Positions 61,690 through 64,000 of a stretch of DNA of 64,000 bases are shown here, in pieces. The stretch is from an uncultured Acetatifactor sp. (GTDB lineage Bacteria > Bacillota > Clostridia > Lachnospirales > Lachnospiraceae): assembly GCA_947581865.1 (NCBI GenBank), contig CANPWA010000004.1, positions 124,001 through 188,000 of the forward strand. The letters run 5' to 3'. A model generated the notes under the pieces. It was not told the origin of the DNA and did no database searches. It saw only the letters and a program-made list of their open reading frames with translations. A program made the position numbers and the translations under genes. Positions within the stretch are counted from its first letter, which is position 1. The number at the start of each line of letters is the position of its first letter.

Positions 61690-62593
61690 AGATCTTATCG
61701 TTATACTCTGTCAGCAATTTGATCAAAATGTTTCCGTCCTCAGGAAGATACGGTCCCTGCCTGCCACTGTCACTCCGTCGGAACCTGACCATCCGTGACT
61801 GCCCCGATTTCATTTGTTCCGACACATTGATATACTCTTGACCATTGCGTTCATTTAAATATCCGCAGATAAATTCTGCAATATGATACTGCACCATCCT
61901 TTGTGATAACAAAGATTTTTCACATTCAACCGTATCCTCATAAGATTCAAACTTACATTCTATAAATAAAAGGTATCGCTGACCGCCCTTTTTATATATG
62001 ACTGCTATGTCAGGTTTTGAATTCATCATAGCTCTGACTTTTTCTCTTACTTCTTCTATTTTCCCCAGATCCGCACACTCTTTCGGAATATTTCCCCCTA
62101 AATTATATTGCAGATACGCATCCTTCTCCTGATCATCCGCCATATCCATTTCCGGCGGATCCTTGCCTTCCCATGTATGAAATACATACTCGATCAGTCT
62201 GCGGTTAAAGTCTGTTTTTGTTTTTTTCTCCTTTTCATAGCTCTGCTGTAACAGCGCCGTGGCAACCTTACCGCTGCCTGTAACGGCATAATACCGCCGC
62301 TCCCTCTTAAAAAAATCCCGCATGAAGGCAGCTTCATAAAAGACATACTCTATATCGCTATCCGCCTCGATTCCGCAGGCTTTGAATATTGCCGGAATAT
62401 CCTTTTTTTCCTTACCGGTCAGCTTTTCACGAAATTTCCTCTTTCCATACTTCCGCAGGATATTATAGAGGAATACCGCATATTGCCGTTCCTCCCTGCA
62501 TATGGAATATTCATCCATAATATAATTTTCTATGGAACAATTATACCTGTTGTCATCCGCATCCATTTTACGCATTTGCGCAATCTCCTTCAT
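61676..62593 (-). CDS. PD-(D/E)XK nuclease-like protein
   Basis: 305 residues, intact. The candidate active site is PD at 194-195 in NSKPDIAVIYKKGG and ECK at 212-214 in LLFIECKFESYED, with the strand spacing of restriction-type nucleases. The N-terminal 180 residues are helical and charged. It may cut or bind DNA and fits a defence or mobile-element role, but no partner methyltransferase or ATPase is visible. The ATG at 62593 follows GGAGAACTGAAG. It follows the frameshifted gene by 34 bases and overlaps the next fragment by 14. Confidence 0.65.
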   Translation of the reverse strand: MKEIAQMRKMDADDNRYNCSIENYIMDEYSICREERQYAVFLYNILRKYGKRKFREKLTGKEKKDIPAIFKACGIEADSDIEYVFYEAAFMRDFFKRERRYYAVTGSGKVATALLQQSYEKEKKTKTDFNRRLIEYVFHTWEGKDPPEMDMADDQEKDAYLQYNLGGNIPKECADLGKIEEVREKVRAMMNSKPDIAVIYKKGGQRYLLFIECKFESYEDTVECEKSLLSQRMVQYHIAEFICGYLNERNGQEYINVSEQMKSGQSRMVRFRRSDSGRQGPYLPEDGNILIKLLTEYNDKIFDDL

Positions 62594-62627
62594 CTTCAGT
62601 TCTCCATTTTACATATCGTTTCCTGAC

Positions 62628-63339
62628 TCACAAAATGGGGTGAAAATCGTCCTGGTGCTCCGGCAGCCCGCCGCACAGCATTTTATTCAGGATCGACTTA
62701 TCCTCGCGCACCATTTGGCTTAACTGCGCAAGCCACTGTCCGTAATCGTTTTCTGCAAAACTGCTTTCCTCCGGCTCCGCCTGATTGAAAAGCACTCCTT
62801 TGATCGGCGGCAGAAAAGGGGAAAGCCCACTTGACAGGATCGTTCCTGACGGATAGAGAAATATCTGACAACTGAATTCATCGCCCATCGTTTCCCTGCT
62901 GCAGATAGTCTCTCCGTCAGACCGCACTATAAACTGTTCTAACCGTTGATACTGCTGTTTTGTTGTTTCCAGCGACAGCGCGCTGACCGCCGCATAGTAC
63001 AGCCCAGCCATATCTTCTTTTTCCCTGACATTCTTTTTTATGTACTCCCAAAAAGCCTCTATCGCCGCCTTCTGCGTATGAAAAAAACATATCCGGCAGC
63101 AATTCCTCCTTCTGCCCCATATAATAAATCTCTGTGCGAAAGAGTTGCTCCTGCCCGGATTCATCCTCTGTATTTCCATACAGTCTTTTTAATTCTTCCC
63201 GTTTTTCACGCATTGTCCTGTGCGGCGCAATACAGATACGATCCACCAGCTTCGCGGCATCCAGTGTGACATTATGCCTCCCTCTCCTTTCCGTCACAAG
63301 AATATTATTTCTTCCTTTTCCTTTTTTCGGCGATATCAT
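62628..63339 (-). pseudogene. Gene of unknown function with a one-base frameshift
   Basis: The first part (VTLDAAKLVDRICIAPHRTM to EELLPDMFF) and the second part (HTQKAAIEAFWEYIKKNVRE to the end, QDDFHPIL) are in different frames. The break is a run of seven A on the plus strand at 63081-63087; six would give one product of about 236 residues. Family not recognised. It is immediately upstream of the nuclease-like gene and may have worked with it. Confidence 0.65.
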
Positions 63340-63421
63340 TCATGATTCCGGATACCACCAGAATAATAAACAGAACGCTTAACGGCGACAATACCTGCGC
63401 GGCTACGGCGCCAACCGTATC

Positions 63422-63673
63422 CTACCCATTTAAGTTTCTCTTTTTCGCCTTCTTTCGGGCAGAAACTCCGGCAATTACCGCCATGATCACAAACATCCCA
63501 AGATTCCCTTCAAACCTCGGAGAATCTGTATCCAAAGCCACAATCAGACAAATCGTTTCCAGCGCCGTCAGCAGATAATTCAGACACCCTTCCCCGGTCC
63601 GCTTCTTCAGGCTGGAATGAAATTGCAGCGGAAACAGCATGATCAGGATTGCGGCAGCGATCACAGCAAACAT
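63422..63673 (-). CDS. Small two-helix membrane protein
   Basis: 83 residues: hydrophobic segments at about 2-17 (FAVIAAAILIMLFPLQF) and 57-70 (LGMFVIMAVIAGVSA), joined by a loop with LNYLLTALETICLIVAL, and a basic tail KKAKKRNLNG. GGGGGAAGGAAA precedes the ATG. No family recognised; could be real or a surviving fragment. Confidence 0.45.
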   Translation of the reverse strand: MFAVIAAAILIMLFPLQFHSSLKKRTGEGCLNYLLTALETICLIVALDTDSPRFEGNLGMFVIMAVIAGVSARKKAKKRNLNG

Positions 63674-63700
63674 TTTCCTTCCCCCTTCCGGCTCTTTCAT

Positions 63701-64000
63701 CTATAGCCATGATAGCACAATGCTTAGGGGGTACAGGGGCATCTTATTGGCATAGTTTCTCATTTCAAAATAGTGTTCCCTGGGACTAAAAGCTTCTCTG
63801 GTAAGATCACTGACATCCTCCAGGTCAGACAGCCCGATCATAAAGCGAGCCAGCCGCCTGAGTTTTTTAAGTGCATATATCTCAGCGTACCTTCGGGTTC
63901 ATTGACCCGGGAGCCGGCTATGCCTATCCTTTGCTTCTTTATGTATGCGTTTCCCTTTTTTACATATTTCAGTTCCGTCAGCCCTGCGTCGGTAAGATCG
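63701..64000 (-). pseudogene. Broken gene running off the window
   Basis: Coming from the right edge the frame reads TELKYVKKGNAYIKKQRIGI, with another frame continuing as AEIYALKKLRRLARFMIGLS, then DLEDVSDLTREAFSPREHYF, ending SIVLSWL at 63701. At least one frame change is needed around 63870-63900. Family not recognised; probably transposon-derived. Confidence 0.45.
63735..63754. repeat. Right copy of a 20-base direct repeat
   Basis: Identical to 60444-60463 and in the same orientation, 3.3 kb apart. It lies inside the broken gene at the window edge and encodes the same YANKMPL on the minus strand. Confidence 0.6.

Noticed and set aside
1..64000. CRISPR array, rRNA or tRNA genes
   Set aside because: No regularly spaced repeats with unique spacers and no recognisable rRNA or tRNA sequence were seen; the tandem repeats found are short and without spacers.

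Overview
The window looks like a chromosomal stretch of a Gram-positive, low-to-mid-GC anaerobe of the Clostridia, most probably a Lachnospiraceae-type gut bacterium. The basis is gene content and style: TTGACA/TATAAT promoters and strong AGGAGG ribosome binding sites, several MATE exporters, a clostridial-type Tad pilus locus, a CymR/IscR-like regulator next to cysK, a PL9 pectate lyase, and TnpW-like transposon debris. I cannot name the species.

Layout. 1-7 kb: a small FMN-binding-like membrane protein, then a minus-strand housekeeping run (hisC, small membrane exporter, SAM methyltransferase, hslO, nadE) and a family 2 glycosyltransferase. 7-17 kb: a complete-looking Tad/Flp pilus operon (tadA-tadB-tadC-pilin-two pseudopilins-cpaB-giant secreted surface protein-prepilin peptidase) with a promoter and a leader hairpin. 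17-26 kb: a 38-residue membrane peptide, a MATE exporter, a sugar isomerase/xylulokinase pair and a MoxR/DUF58/transglutaminase operon. 26-31 kb: Rrf2 regulator plus cysK with a candidate operator, divergent aroA, a variant carbamate kinase and lspA. 31-34 kb: an HPt / HD-GYP response regulator / FapA-like signalling operon. 34-37 kb: a frameshifted MATE gene and a protein with eight SHOCT-like repeats behind an Ala/Pro linker. 37.3-40.5 kb: an AAA ATPase (DUF4143) between two decayed copies of an IS1182-like element, the whole bounded by 36-bp inverted repeats. 40.5-50 kb: yqeY, a COG3044 ATPase, an AIM24/TIGR00266 protein, a PL9 pectate lyase, a C39-like peptidase, a two-component system and a MATE exporter. 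51-56 kb: a CprABC/LanFEG-type three-gene ABC transporter divergent from its own two-component system. 55.8-57.1 kb: an orphan short flagellin and a Nudix hydrolase. 57.2-64 kb: an accessory region with a two-gene Kiwa-like anti-phage system, a lone nucleotidyltransferase, a PD-(D/E)XK-like protein and many broken genes.

How it fits together. The pilus locus encodes motor, platform, pilin, minor components and processing peptidase in one transcript. The CysK/Rrf2 pair probably forms a self-regulated cysteine circuit. The HPt, HD-GYP and FapA-like genes overlap or nearly touch and likely form one signalling unit. The right end is a decaying genomic island in which intact defence-like genes sit among fragments. 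Gene starts were corrected from ribosome binding sites where the longest open frame was clearly too long.
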